DNA from: Isoetes engelmannii
Lineage: Eukaryota; Streptophyta; Lycopodiopsida; Isoetales; Isoetaceae
Direction: 5' to 3'
Assembly (NCBI GenBank): GCA_011763485.2
Contig: JAANSK020153340.1
Span: forward strand, 1 to 25,683
Length of the DNA stretch: 25,683 nt
The position numbers and the translations under genes were made by a program. The notes under the pieces were generated by a model. That model saw only the letters and a program-made list of their open reading frames with translations. It was not told the origin of the DNA and made no database searches. This document shows, one piece after another, positions 1-11,066 of this stretch. The number at the start of each line of letters is the position of its first letter. The stretch's first letter is position 1.

Positions 1-6
1 GGGGGG

Positions 7-10
<4 letters not shown>

Positions 11-53
<43 letters not shown>
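11..53. repeat. (GA)n microsatellite
   Basis: Uninterrupted GA dinucleotides run through most of the first line, flanked by G-rich sequence on both sides. It is a simple repeat with no gene next to it. Confidence 0.95.
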
Positions 54-57
<4 letters not shown>

Positions 58-767
58 AACTAGCAGTAAGGTAGGCTTGGGGCAAAGGGTTGGATGGAAT
101 CTGAGGAGGAAGTGAAGAAAATGAAAGATGGCAAGGCACATAAAATGTAAATGAAGTATGAGAGAGAAAACATAGGATATTGCGGAAGTATACGTTAGAA
201 AAAATTGTTGGATATGTCTTCACCTACTTATACCCTTATAGTGAGTGGCATGGAGAAGGAAGTTGAAACTTAAACTAGCAAGCTTTTGAACATTTTCCTA
301 GATATGGAGGGGGCGTACATTAAAGAAGAGTTCCTTAAATGTCAGGCATCAAATAATGTTCATAACCTACTCATTTGAAATGCACAAAGGGTTCTTTACT
401 TTAAAGAAAAGTTAATTTAAAGATATATTTTCTTGTTACCTTATATTCTTGGAAAATTCCAAATATAACCTTGAAGTTATTGATTATTCCAAATTCTTGA
501 AACTTTATACAACGATTGAAAATCAAAGAATACTGGCAACATGTAAGCATTTTTCAATACTGAAGAAACACATAATTCTTGATTTGAAAACTAACTAAAG
601 AATGAAAAACAAAAAACCGAGCAATATAGAAGCAAGAAAGCATGAAAGAAATTGTTTACCTGGAGGTTGAATTTGTCATTAGAATAGAATCGTAAGCTCA
701 ATTAGGATCCCCTCTTTCCTCCTAAAATCCAGAATGCTTTGATCCAAATCATGGAAGTAGAGAAAAT

Positions 768-883
768 GGCATGCAATTTCGAAATGGAAGATAGCATTGG
801 AAACTAATTTAGAAGGCCTTCTTCCTTGGTAGAATCCTGAATGCCATGATAGAAATCTGGAAGCATGCAATTTCGAAATTGAA
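768..883. repeat. imperfect direct repeat, about 94 bp apart
   Basis: CATGCAATTTCGAAAT with diverged flanks occurs near 770 and again near 864, and neighbouring words (AATGCNNTGAT, AGAAATCTGGAAG) are also partly repeated. It looks like an old local duplication; no function is evident. Confidence 0.5.
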
Positions 884-1823
884 AAGAGGCACAGTTTATG
901 TAGAAATAAGCAGAAACAAGGAAAACAGTTGCCGATTCTCTAGAGCTGCCTATTTCCATGAAATGAAAACTAAATCTTACCTTATATCATGCAAAAGATC
1001 GATCAATCACAGCTTCCATCCAGCAGCAGAAGTTCTCTGTTCCAATTTTCTCCCACGAAAGCTTTTGGCGCCGTTTTTTTTTCTCTCATTTTTCTCTATT
1101 TTTTGTTAACGGCTAATGCTTCGGCTAGTTTAGTTTAGTTACTTGAGGGCATTTTTGGAATTTAGAAAATTTGAAGGACAAAATTGGAAATTTGGACAAA
1201 TTCAGGGGTATATTTGGAATTTTTTTCTATATTCTTTGTTCAGGGCTATGAGCCCTATTTAGGTATCTGATAATCCTTTTCCAATCTGCCATGTTTTAAA
1301 CAATTCTTTTTCATCAATTTTCGTTCATGTTATCTAAATCCTCTGTTCTTCCAGGTTCCTTGCCAAGATTGCCTGTCTTTGTCGATTCCCTAACCGATTT
1401 AAGCAAATCGTCTAATTCATCTGCACGAGAAGGGTAGCCAAAATTTATTCATCAGAATATGTGAAAAGAAGTATATCATGTATGATTTCATGCTTTGGAA
1501 ATTATCATTTATCAAATATTCTTGCTAAATCAATTGTCATTACATAATCTTCATGAGGTGAATGAACTAAGACAAATGGAATTACATAATGACTATACCC
1601 TATGCATTATGCAAGATATCATCTCCGTGTGGCAAATGCAAAATGAACCAAAATAGTAGGCAAAATTATGCCCGTGTTACTAATGCTTGTTGTAGAGGGC
1701 TATGTGTGTTAGCTAGCGTGGCGACAAAAGCACTATAGCCATCCGATAAGCATCATGTTATCATATTATAGGAAATTGTCACCTTGATAGTTTTATGCTA
1801 ACCTTTGTATTGTGACCAATTGA

Positions 1824-1996
1824 CATCCAAATTTGGAAGGCATCTTAATTTGGATTTAAAAAAAAAAATACTTGTATTACAAACGTCAAATCCATTCTTG
1901 GCATCCAAATTTGGAAGGCATCTTAATTTGATATTTAAAAGAATAAAACATAAAAAAAAAATCTATATTACAAACATCAAATATATTCTCTTGTAA
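1824..1996. repeat. tandem duplication, 78-bp period
   Basis: The word CATCCAAATTTGGAAGGCAT starts at 1824 and again at 1902. Each copy is followed by an A-rich run, then TATTACAAACRTCAAAT and ATTCTTG. The second copy is longer because of extra A-rich sequence. This is a local duplication in gene-free DNA. Confidence 0.8.
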
Positions 1997-2889
1997 TTTT
2001 CGTAACTTTTATATTCATCTTGATGCTTGAAATTCCAAGCATTATGTAAATGCCGATTCATAAAGACCTTTGCCAATTGGAATATGCTTCTTTGTGGATG
2101 CATCACAGTAATAAAAGTAGAATTTGCAAAGAATAAAGACAATTCTGGGCTTCGCCAACTTGCCTTTCTTGTGCATTAGATTGTAGCCTCTGCAAAAACT
2201 ATAAAATTTTGGTGTATGTAAGGTCTTAAGACATCGATTTGCAAGAACTCACATGGTCCATTCCATCCAATTCACATCATCTGATCAAAATTATGAAGAC
2301 ATTTAACTTGATGGTTGTGAACAACAGTAAGTTTAACTTATCCGAAAATATTTTTACCTCACTGAAACTGAGAATTTGCAAACTATCTTTGTTATGTAAT
2401 GTCCTAATAACACGATTAAGTTGCTCAAGTTTGGGAGGTCCTCTTCTCTCAACTATCTTATTTAACTCTCATATTAGATGCATTGTCAAAATCTAGAATG
2501 CAAGAAAATCTGGAATGAAATATTGGAACGATGAAAATATGCACATATTATTGTTCATCGAAATCTAGAGCTTTTCTGATCGTCCTTGGATATGTAATGT
2601 TCTCATTACTTACGGACGGAGCTAGACGAAGCACATAACCTATTTGCCAAGGCATGTCTGCAAGATTGCTATGTTATACCACATTGACAGCATCCGACTA
2701 GACATATGACACATATACATTGCTTTGTTGGGTCCTGTCCCCAACCATTTTATATTAAATGCGACTTTGGGCAGCCTCGAACTCAATACATATTTGTTCT
2801 AAGACTAGAATGTTAGTACTAGACTAAACTCCATATCCATATAAAGGACACGTAAAAACATGTAAAAGCTAGTAATAAATTGAAGTTAT

Positions 2890-2895
2890 TTTATT
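2890..2895 (-). promoter_or_regulatory. poly(A) signal for the polyamine oxidase gene
   Basis: AATAAA on the minus strand about 65 nt downstream of the likely stop codon of the polyamine oxidase gene. It sits in a small inverted repeat (TTGAAG...CTTCAA, 2880-2904). Spacing fits a plant poly(A) signal; cleavage position is not visible. Confidence 0.5.
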
Positions 2896-2960
2896 GAGCT
2901 TCAATAAATATGATTTTTGTGTAGATATTTTTGTAGATACTAGAGATGGTTGAATCTCTA

Positions 2961-5186
2961 TTACATTTTCAACATTGTTTTCCTTCCCAAAGAGGGCGCA
3001 GTGTTATCACACTTTCCATATTTATCGCAACTAATAACTTGAGAAGCAGCAGATATGCTTATATAACAAGCGAATATGAGATTAGTCAAGTAAGAAGATC
3101 ATGGATGCTAAAATGATATTTTTACCTGAGTAATAAGCCCCATGAACATAACCATTGAAATAGTCACGGGTATGCTCTCCACAAAAATAAAGTGGATGCA
3201 CAGGTGCCTATTAAAAAGAAATTATTAGTTTAGGTAGGTAAGCAAGTTAAAGGAGTGTGTAACTTACTTTAATATCTGCAGTCTCGTCAAGGTCAAGACC
3301 AATGGGCCAATTAGTAAAGGCACCCCTAAAGAAAGGATCTGACCACCATTTGGGCACCAATATATCTTCGGCATCTGGAACATCTTGACCAAACATGGTA
3401 CGAAGAACTTTCATAGCTTCTGCCTTTGTTATATTATCTTGTTGTTGCTCAATGCGTCGTGATTCCGCATCCGTGACAGTAACAAATAGCACATTCGAGC
3501 CAAGATATTCATTTTCTAAGTGCTAATCTCAAGCCAAAGAAACAATAAGTAAAAGATATGTTCAAAATGACATTGAAAACTTTTATGAACGACAAGCAGT
3601 GAGTTATGTAAGTAGAATATTTTTCCACCTGCCACATGGGATAGTAACCACGTCTCTCGTCGGCATAAATGAAGAACTCAGTGCCTGGACCAGTAGGCCA
3701 AAATGTACAAGAGAACTTCATGAAAATTTTCGTATAGACAGCCATGTCATATTGGTCCAAAGCTTCAATCTTCCATTGCTAAAAAAGTACCTCCACATTA
3801 GGTTACATGCATTGATATTTGACCAACAATGAATAGGAGGGATCTTACTGGCAAGGAAGGCTTGAACTTAATCAAATCGCTTTGTAACACTCCAGCACTA
3901 ACAGAGATGATGCAATATTGTCCCGTGTAGCTCCTACCATCTCTTGTCTTTACCTCAACCCCCGAGGCTGTGTATGTAATCTTGTTCACAATCTAAATCC
4001 ATAATATCATAGCAATCCTTTTTAAGTAACTTTGCAATGATACTTGATAGAATAGATGAAAAAAAAAGAGAAAAAATATATACTGTAAATAGATAAATGT
4101 GTGTGAGAGCGGTGGGAGGGGAGGGGGGGAGAGGGGGAGGGAGGAAGAAACCTTTCTAAGTTTCAGCCTTCTATCATTGATAGTTCCATTTGAAACATTT
4201 AAATACTCTGATGCTATACTCTTGACAATGTAAGAGTATCCTCGAGGATCAGCAATCAGATAGTTGTCGTCCCCAAACTTCTCAAACATCGGGAGGGGTT
4301 GAGTATTTTTCAAGCTTGTGACAGAAGGAGGCTCTGTTCCTCACAAAACGACAATTATCTATAATTAGTAAATGAATGAAATATAGCAGTAGGACAACAA
4401 TAAGACAACAAGCAAATTCATAGTCATAGTTAGAATAGTCTATAGCCATCTCAATGGGTGTGCTCGGAACCCTGGAGAATCCAACCATGTTAATAAATGC
4501 ATTCTTGTATAGATAATACTGATAACTATAATTACTGATAAACAACCGCTGCCCAGTTAACTCGCCTAGTTTCTTGATGAACTGATAACTTTCGTCCATA
4601 ATCTTTTGTGTTTCCTTGAAACTCTTGCCAGTGACGATGCCTCTGGAATGCACAGGCTATAAAGTTGGTAAGTAGTGTAACAATGATCATTGAATGCCAA
4701 AATAGGAGTAGAGAGGAATACCTTGAGTTGGTAGAGTAGACATTGTTGGTAATATTGGTGTTATCAGTGTACAACATTCGGAGGCCATATTTGTTAGCAA
4801 GTTGGAGGGCCAGGTTGAGTTCTTTGCCACCAGCACCTTCAATCCAGTTAGCTCCCATCTCTACTGTCAAACCAGCAAAGGAGGTCTCCTTCATCCGGCC
4901 TCCGATCCGGCCGGTGGCCTCCAGGATGAGAATGTTGGAGAGGCATCGGAGAGAGCCTTTCCAGCCATAATGCCTGCATCCAAATAGATCTGAGACACCA
5001 GAAATGCAAGCAAAAGCGCAGGCTGTGAAGGAACGAAACAAAAAAAGGAATCCGCATACCAGACATTCCAGCTCCGATGATGATCACCTTGGCGTCCAAG
5101 GCATGGCTGATGACCGGACCCAGTATCAACAAAAATAAGGCAGCAACTATGCGGAGAGGCTTCATGCTTGGCGATGGATTCTTCAC
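2961..5186 (-). pseudogene. secreted FAD polyamine oxidase, probably decayed
   Basis: A nine-exon flavin amine oxidase gene. The family oxidises spermine/spermidine in the apoplast, releasing H2O2. Exons (minus strand): 5186-5060, 4973-4722 (or from 4989), 4642-4410, 4333-4152, 3992-3849, 3778-3629, 3522-3268, 3207-3126, 3057-2961. Except where noted, phases agree and introns are about 60-160 nt with GT-AG ends. The product starts with a signal peptide (hydrophobic VAALFLLILGPVISHA), then the FAD fold VIIIGAGMSG and LEATGRIGGRM. The family's NWIEG glutamate, the YTKIFMKF lysine region and the C-terminal CGEHTRDYFNGYVHGAY are present. Three lesions argue for decay: a net frameshift in exon 2 (GIMAGKALSDA and NILILEA are in different frames), TAG formed across the exon 3/4 junction, and a last exon one base out of phase with its homologous frame (ISAASQVISCDKYGKC). 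Sequencing error could explain the indels but less easily the nonsense change. Met8 (5165) is an alternative start. Confidence 0.8.
4113..4141 (+). repeat. G-rich tract with quadruplex potential inside an intron
   Basis: Runs of three to seven Gs are separated by single A or AGA on the plus strand, just inside the 5' end of the intron between exons 4 and 5 of the polyamine oxidase gene. On the transcribed RNA it is a C/U-rich tract. It meets the simple four-G-run rule for a DNA quadruplex; no role is shown. Confidence 0.6.
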
Positions 5187-5253
5187 AAAAGTAGATGGCC
5201 TTATAAAGTCTCATGAGCGCTCCATCAATAAATATGCATATGCCAATTCGTTG

Positions 5254-5340
5254 AGATGATCCAGAGGTCGGATTTTTATCCCAGATGATCCAGAGGCCTG
5301 ATTTTGATCAGAGATGATCCAGAGGCTTTGATCTGTCTGT
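5254..5340. repeat. three 29-bp tandem repeats in the polyamine oxidase promoter
   Basis: AGATGATCCAGAGG begins at 5254, 5283 and 5312, exactly 29 bp apart, followed by related TGATTTTNATC sequence. The block lies 68-154 bp upstream of the first ATG of the minus-strand polyamine oxidase gene, so it falls in promoter or 5' UTR sequence. It could be a duplicated regulatory site or a chance minisatellite. Confidence 0.85.
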
Positions 5341-6910
5341 TTTCAAAGCTCTCTTCTTCCGGTCGTTTATTGGCAAATTTATGTTTTTCTTTTGTCTTTT
5401 TACTTCGGTTCTGGGTTTCCTTTTTGAATAAATAACCCACCTGCTCGATGAAAAAACGAAGACCTGAATATAAATAGACTTGCTATTTCCACGTGGATGC
5501 TGGCCCGTTGACACCCCACATGCGTGGACCACTTGGCAGAGGGGGATTGGCTGAGAATGATTATTAGGCTAGCGGGGTAGATAGAACAATTTTTTTAGTT
5601 CTTGATCATAGACTTGGTTCGCAGCAATGGATTTTGCTGGTCAATACGAGGTCTTTTTGCAAAATTTTAAATTCCACACACACTACGTAAAATATCTAAT
5701 TTTGGATCATGCTAGTAGTTCTTCCTTTTTTTTTCGGTTTGAAGAATTAGAAGCAAATGGGTTTTTGTTTTTGTTGATAGAATTGTCCCTATTTAAATTG
5801 TGTTCTGTGTACAAGATTAAACTGCAAAGCTTTCTAACTTTGGCCTCGCCAAGGATGGAGATAAGACCACGAAGATCCACCACGATGGGTGCTACTCTGC
5901 AGATGCAGTAATAATCAAGTGAATAGCACAAACATATTTGAACATAAATGCTTATGTATGTAGATGCATATTCATGTAACTTGGTTCCTTCTGGACTACT
6001 AAACACTATGAAGCAACCGTGTACATCAATTAAATAACAACTATTATGCATGGTGTCTCTAATAACCAAGTCCAACACAGACTGGAACAAGAAGTTAATA
6101 TGCCTGTTAGGAAATTTTTGACAAAACATGCTTGCTATATTTATTCCCCTCTGCATTGAAAATCCAATATTTTTTTTTTCTCTTCGAGCCGATCCATAGC
6201 ATTTGCAAAAGGCTACGTTAAAAATATTCCAGAATTTTGTTTAGAACTACCGGATAGTAGTCTCACCCAATGATTTTTCTTTTTGTAATATAAAATCACA
6301 TCAGAATTTTACATGTGATACACCTGTCATTTTTTTTTTATTATCCAAAATTAGCATTTTCCCTTGATTTTCGAGACTGGAAAGCATCTTAAATCATGGA
6401 CATTCGTTTGTCATCTGCTGCCTTGGTTATAACCTGCCTAGATCTTGGCACAAAAATAATGAGATAATATTGTCAAGGGTCTGATGGCACAATGCAGAGG
6501 CTTTTGATTAGAAAAGAATCAATCCTTTGCTAAACATACAAGTACCTCCTAACACTAAGAACAGGAGTGCTCGCCATCAACATTTCTTGCTCGAATTTTT
6601 AAAAACACTTTCACTTCTTATTTAATGAAATGTGGGCACTTTAACTTCCTATTCAACGAAATGTAGTTTTGTGATATGGTATCGATTGAGCATAGATCCG
6701 CCACATGAATCTACATTAACTATGTTTTACCATGTTCACAAAAGCACACACTTTCCAAAACAAACCTCATCTTACCGTTAAACCTTCCTATGGGTAGCAT
6801 TCAACAAATTGAATACAAGCACAACAAATAATACATTCTACATCAAGCTGCAAAGAGCAAATTCAACAAATTCTTATGCCCAGTGTTGGGCACGTTACTA
6901 GTCTAAGGTG
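5341..6910. other. gene-free stretch
   Basis: AT-rich with many homopolymer runs. I see no coding similarity on either strand. TATAAATA occurs near 5473 on the plus strand, but no gene follows it. The reading frames at 5627-5911 (plus) and 5707-6156 (minus) have no recognisable domain and no convincing start context. Confidence 0.5.
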
Positions 6911-7310
6911 AAAGTTTACGATAGATTCTTATTGATTTGGTACATTTTTGGATCACAACCTCCTTATCAATATGCTATGCATGTAAATGAGTATATTGCA
7001 AGGATTTGTATGTCTATTATGATGGCAAACATATAGACAATATATTCAGGTGCACTAGTTAAAAGTTTATGATAGATTCTCACTAATTTGGTACATTTGG
7101 CCTCCGTGGACGATAAAATTTTTATTTTATTCTATTCTTATCAATATGCTATGCATGTAGACGAGTATATTGCAACAATTTGTACGTCTATTATGATTGC
7201 AAACATGTACAATTTTATTCTATTCTATTCTTATCAATATGCTATGCATGTAGACGAGTATATTGCAAACATTTGTACGTCTATTATGATTGCAAACATG
7301 TACAGTTAAC
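6911..7310. repeat. complex tandem repeat, 93-bp and 151-bp periods
   Basis: The block TTATCAATATGCTATGCATG...GAGTATATTGCA...TGTAYGTCTATTATGATNGCAAACAT occurs at 6964, 7138 and 7231; the last two are 93 bp apart and nearly identical. A second module, AAAGTTTAYGATAGATTC plus TTTGGTACATTT, occurs at 6911 and 7062. The short frames here merely translate the repeat. Function unknown. Confidence 0.85.
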
Positions 7311-7496
7311 AAGAGATTGAAGTCTTCCTTCAAGGTTGTAAGTGAAAGAAGTCTTGAGTCGCTTATTTTTATATACTTGATAATTCCTAATATGTCACTA
7401 AAAGTTGCATTAGAAGTACAATCTAAAGGCATGCAGGCAATAAATTTTTGGTCCAATAGAAGTCTTATGAATACTTATGCATTTCCAGGGGTAGTG

Positions 7497-7502
7497 TTTA
7501 TT
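7497..7502 (-). promoter_or_regulatory. poly(A) signal for the strictosidine-synthase-like gene
   Basis: AATAAA on the minus strand, 64 nt downstream of the stop codon at 7566-7568. Position and orientation suit a poly(A) signal. Confidence 0.5.
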
Positions 7503-7565
7503 TTGGACTTGAAAATAGGAAAAAGGATGTTGATTGGAACAGGGCATAAAGGATGAATGAAGAGA

Positions 7566-9365
7566 TCAATTAGCATCATTCAACATGTAGGTTGCAATGT
7601 AGTTATGAACAACTGTGCCAAACCATATTTTACCTTCCCTTTCTTCGACCTCACTAACAAGCTTCACTACCTTTCCTGTTTTATCTTCCAATGTTCGAAG
7701 GAGTTCTCCCTCTGAGTTGAAAAGAGCAGCTATGGCATACATTCTTTCCCCTATAGTTTTCAGAAGCAGTTTGTAAGGGACAGGAAGTCTGAAAAGGATG
7801 GTCTTTATCCAAGGCCGATAACTTAGAAATTCCTGTACTTTATTTCTGCAACAGTCTATAGCAACCCAAAAATCACCATTCTCATTCAGTCTAACGTTAT
7901 CTGCATAGCCTGGGAGATCGACGAAGACCTCTTTCTTGCCTGCCAAAGGACCCTCTAGCCAATATCTCAGGATCCTGAAATGGACATCATTAATACAAAA
8001 CTTGCACAAGCATACGGAGCAGCGCTAAAATGATGAATCTTTGGATACCTGCAGTTTGTTGTCTCCACAACTAGAAGAAATGATCCATCCTTTGATATCT
8101 GGACTCCATTAGCAAATGCCAGGCCTTCGATGACCACGGTTGTCATCTTGCTCTCCATATCATACCTTAACAACCTTCCACTGCTTTCACCTTCAAGTAA
8201 GATCATATGATGTAGCCTGTTAAGAAATAAGATCATAATTGTCAAACTGAGTTTTGCATGAATGTCAAAATACTGGAGCTAAAAATATAGCCTGCCTTCT
8301 GTTCCATCTGGTACTAGAATCTGTGAAATATATAGAGCCATTGGTGTGTATGTCAAGGTCATTTGCAAAAATAATGGGTTTGCCATCATATTCCGCGACA
8401 AGTTGTCTAGCGAGTCCTCCTTGGGGACCAACCATCAAGAGACCAAGATAAGAATCAGCAATGAAGAGGTTTCCAGTTTTCTTGTCAAAACGGAGCCCGA
8501 GTGGACGGCCACATATGTGTTCATTGTTTACTCTTGTCCGACGATGGCCACAATGCTTTGGATTCCTGCCAAAGGGAACATTTTTTTTTTGTTAGAACGA
8601 GGAGGCTGCTCTTTGTAACTGAGACTTCTTATGTTATCCAATTTTCTCCAGGTTGCAAACAGGCTTTGCTTGGTTTTTGGACTGCAGAGGTATCCATAGT
8701 GAAAATCTTAAAACTAAAATAAGGGAAAGATCATCAGGAGGCTTTCCTTTGCTATCTTTCCAGATACTACCTTTTCATGTTAGATGTAATGTAAGGAAGG
8801 AAAAGGCATAGTAAAAAAGGAGGCCAAATCATTTAAAACAATAAATAAGTTTTATCATCCAAAGCATAAAAACATTTGCCCAGCTTCAAGATTCATGTTC
8901 TTGGACAGACAATGGATGATCTTTCAAACCTACAAACAAGTTTTAGTCTCTGATACCTTACCAATGTGGGCTGGTGAAAGCAAAAGTCTCCCAACCGATG
9001 CTAGGACCCATCCAGCGAACAATTCTTCCATCTCCAACGCCAGTATAAGGACCTCTTCCTTGCAGATCAAACGCAATACTCTCAGGTCCAAGAACCTGAC
9101 CCTTAAACTCTCTTGCTCCAAACCTAAGCAAGCTTTCATTATTCCACCTCCAGCTAGAACGGACATCCTCAAATCTGGCGATCTGATGAACAACAGGGTT
9201 GTAAGGCAAGCTCCCAAGAGGACCAGGAATGAAGGCATAAATCAATAACCCAAGTGCTAAAACTAGGGCATATGCGGCCCGGATGGGATTTTGCACCCTA
9301 ATGCCGGAAGAAAGGTCGAGCTTATTCTTGAGCAAAAACAGAGCTTGAAAATGGCGTGGTGCCAT
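7566..9365 (-). CDS. strictosidine-synthase-like (APMAP-type) beta-propeller protein
   Basis: Four exons on the minus strand: 9365-8962, 8565-8296, 8216-8049 and 7974-7566. They total 1251 nt (416 residues plus stop), all joined in phase 2 with one unbroken frame. A membrane anchor lies near residues 29-47 (AAYALVLALGLLIYAFIPG) after a short cytosolic tail, suggesting a type II ER or secretory-pathway membrane protein. The six-bladed propeller follows, with family signatures HICGRPLGLRF, FIADSYLGLLMVGPQGGLA, FANDLDI..GSIYFTDSST, GRLLRYD, LAFANGVQISKDGSFLLV, ETTNCR, LPGYADNVRLNENGDFWVA and a C-terminal IWFGTV segment. Length is normal for plant SSL/APMAP proteins. Most SSLs lack proven strictosidine synthase activity; arylesterase-like or developmental roles are reported for some, so the substrate cannot be named. 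Intron 2 (8295-8217, 79 nt) begins with GC rather than GT; the junction RWNRR/LHHMILL is the one that keeps family spacing. Confidence 0.93.
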
Positions 9366-9555
9366 ACCTGCTGATCGGATTAGCAGGTCTGTTATTGGGT
9401 TTTGGAAGCATCCCGACGTCCTGCCTGAGTGTGCCTGTGTACGCGAGAAAAGCTTGCAGAGGTTTTTATTTTATTCATGCAATGGTATTCGCATGCTGGC
9501 ATTAGGTAAAGGCTGCTTTTGTTGATGACCCGAGTTGTTGAACTCTTATTTTTGC
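9366..9555. other. upstream region of the strictosidine-synthase-like gene
   Basis: Promoter and 5' UTR of the minus-strand gene are expected here. A 6-bp inverted repeat (CCTGCT/AGCAGG, 9367-9387) sits next to the ATG, and an A/T-rich AATAAAATAAAAA run at about 9460-9476 on the minus strand is a weak TATA candidate. No firm element can be named. Confidence 0.35.
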
Positions 9556-9699
9556 ATGTGCCTCTCTAAGTCAAGTCAACCACTATTTTATGGTGCAAAA
9601 TTCTGTGTTCTAGGTCAAAAAGAAGGGATGTGCCTCTCTAAGTCAACCACTATTGTATAGTGCAAACTTTTGTGTTTTAGATCAACGAGAAGGGCGCGT
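9556..9699. repeat. tandem duplication, 72-bp period
   Basis: ATGTGCCTCTCTAAGTCAA starts at 9556 and 9628. Both copies continue with CAACCACTATT, a TGCAAA word, TGTGTT and AGAAGGG. The first copy has an extra AGTCA. It is a local duplication without coding content. Confidence 0.85.
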
Positions 9700-9792
9700 T
9701 CTTCAAACCATCAAGTCGGGCCTGATCAGAATGTTCGGGTGCCCCTGTTGACTTCCAACCCCATCTGGATCTAAAATCCCCCCTAGACAAAC

Positions 9793-9868
9793 GGTCAAGT
9801 GACAAACCGAAGCTCTTAGGACTTGCTTTCAGAATCTGAGATCCTAGGTTTGAATCCTAGTCAACCCG
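9793..9868 (+). mobile_element. tRNA-like segment, candidate SINE head
   Basis: A perfect T-arm-like hairpin, CTAGG + 7-nt loop TTTGAAT + CCTAG (9844-9860), matches the pol III B-box pattern. About 35-45 nt upstream is a weak A-box-like stretch. The acceptor stem does not close properly, so this is not a functional tRNA gene. It is more likely the head of a tRNA-derived SINE; no poly(A) tail or target duplication was found. Confidence 0.4.
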
Positions 9869-10706
9869 TGCAAGGGAACGACTGAGATTCAACCTCACAT
9901 TGAGTCAGGTGATCGTATTACAACCTTTATCCAGCCAATGGTATACAGCTATTTGGTGAACTTCCAAATATGAATCGAATGCCAAGAAATTACGTATCTA
10001 TTCTACTATACTTTCCATATGCCCCTCAATTTTCTGTCTTTATTTTGTCACATGTCCAAACCTCTTCTTCGTTGAGTGAATGCCTCTTTTAGCTTTACTT
10101 TGGAGAATCAATCAAACCTCCACGGTTGGCCCATGAAATCAAGGTATAAGGTATTCCTACCTTTGTTGTGGGGATTCTAGTGGTGGGATTCCGACCGACA
10201 GTATCACGTAAAAGCAACTTGGGTTGTGTTTTACCTTATCAACCAATAGCACTGCACCATGTGACATAGTTTCTTTTCCTGAATTCCTACCCAGCTCAAC
10301 AGCGACGCCCTACTATTGAATTCTCGAAGTTACGTTGCGTTCTGGAGGATTTACATTATATGTCGACCATCTACCTCTCATTCCGAAGCTTTTACTTGTG
10401 ATTCTAAAGCTTTTATCCCTGATTTCGGAGCGCCAAGACATTCTTACTGCCCATAGAATGCATTCTGAGTTGCTTCCACACAAAGAAAATTGCAATCCAT
10501 GTTGCACTGGGGGGGATAATCCCTGCGTCCACGCTTTGCGCATCAGTAGTGATTCCTCCCCCGAAATGCAACCTGAATTGCAATTCTCTTATACAGAACT
10601 TATTGCGCAGTCAAAATGATTGCACATGCCCCTTATATGAATTTCAAGCCTTTTTTTGTTGGATGATTTCTCCTCCAATTAATTCGTTTTGCTCCATTTT
10701 GAGCTA
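9869..10706. other. gene-free stretch between the SINE-like head and the LINE tail
   Basis: Overlapping open frames on both strands at about 10313-10619 have no domain I recognise and no conserved start. The rest is AT-rich. I see no splice-linked gene. Confidence 0.45.
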
Positions 10707-10760
10707 GAATGGAATGGAATGGAATGGAATGGAATGGAATGGAATGGAATGGAATGGAAT
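10707..10760 (+). repeat. (GGAAT)10 pentanucleotide repeat
   Basis: Ten perfect GGAAT units preceded by a partial GAAT. On the minus strand it reads (ATTCC)n and lies about 310 nt beyond the end of the LINE reading frame, where a non-LTR element may carry a simple-repeat tail. Confidence 0.95.
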
Positions 10761-11066
10761 GTATTTTGTCGTCCACGGAGACCAATTGGCCTATGGGACC
10801 TATACAAAGATAGAACATCAAGTTTATTACAGTCCGGATGAAAAAACCCTTGCCCCGTATGGTGTTCGAGGGAAAAACCATGGCAGCAATAAACATGCTA
10901 GTATACTGTACAACTGTAGTGCGAAACAAAGTGCAGTCATGGTCTAGTGGGGCATAGCTCAGTCCGCATGTCCATGATCTCCTGAAGATATGACCCTGAG
11001 GGAGCCTATGGAGTTTCTGCTCAACAGGTGATGCAAGGGCTGGTCGGGCACCACCAGTTGAGGATA

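Larger units (their letters stand above)
54..2889. other. gene-free AT-rich stretch
   Basis: No reading frame here has recognisable protein similarity, and the short open frames are not supported by splice sites or codon pattern. The stretch holds two small duplications (entered separately) and the region downstream of the polyamine oxidase gene. Around 1141-1230 there are several variants of a phrase like ATTTTTGGAATTT, common in plant intergenic DNA. I recognise no complete mobile element. Confidence 0.5.

Noticed and set aside
846-1109. 87-residue plus-strand frame
   Set aside because: It overlaps a direct repeat and ends in poly-F/S from a T-rich run; no similarity recognised.
10313-10619. 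Overlapping frames on both strands
   Set aside because: No domain, no splice support and no conserved start; both strands are open over the same stretch.
10707-10760. GGAAT repeat as a centromeric satellite
   Set aside because: Only ten units are present next to a LINE 3' region. The likeness to animal GGAAT satellites is coincidental at this length.
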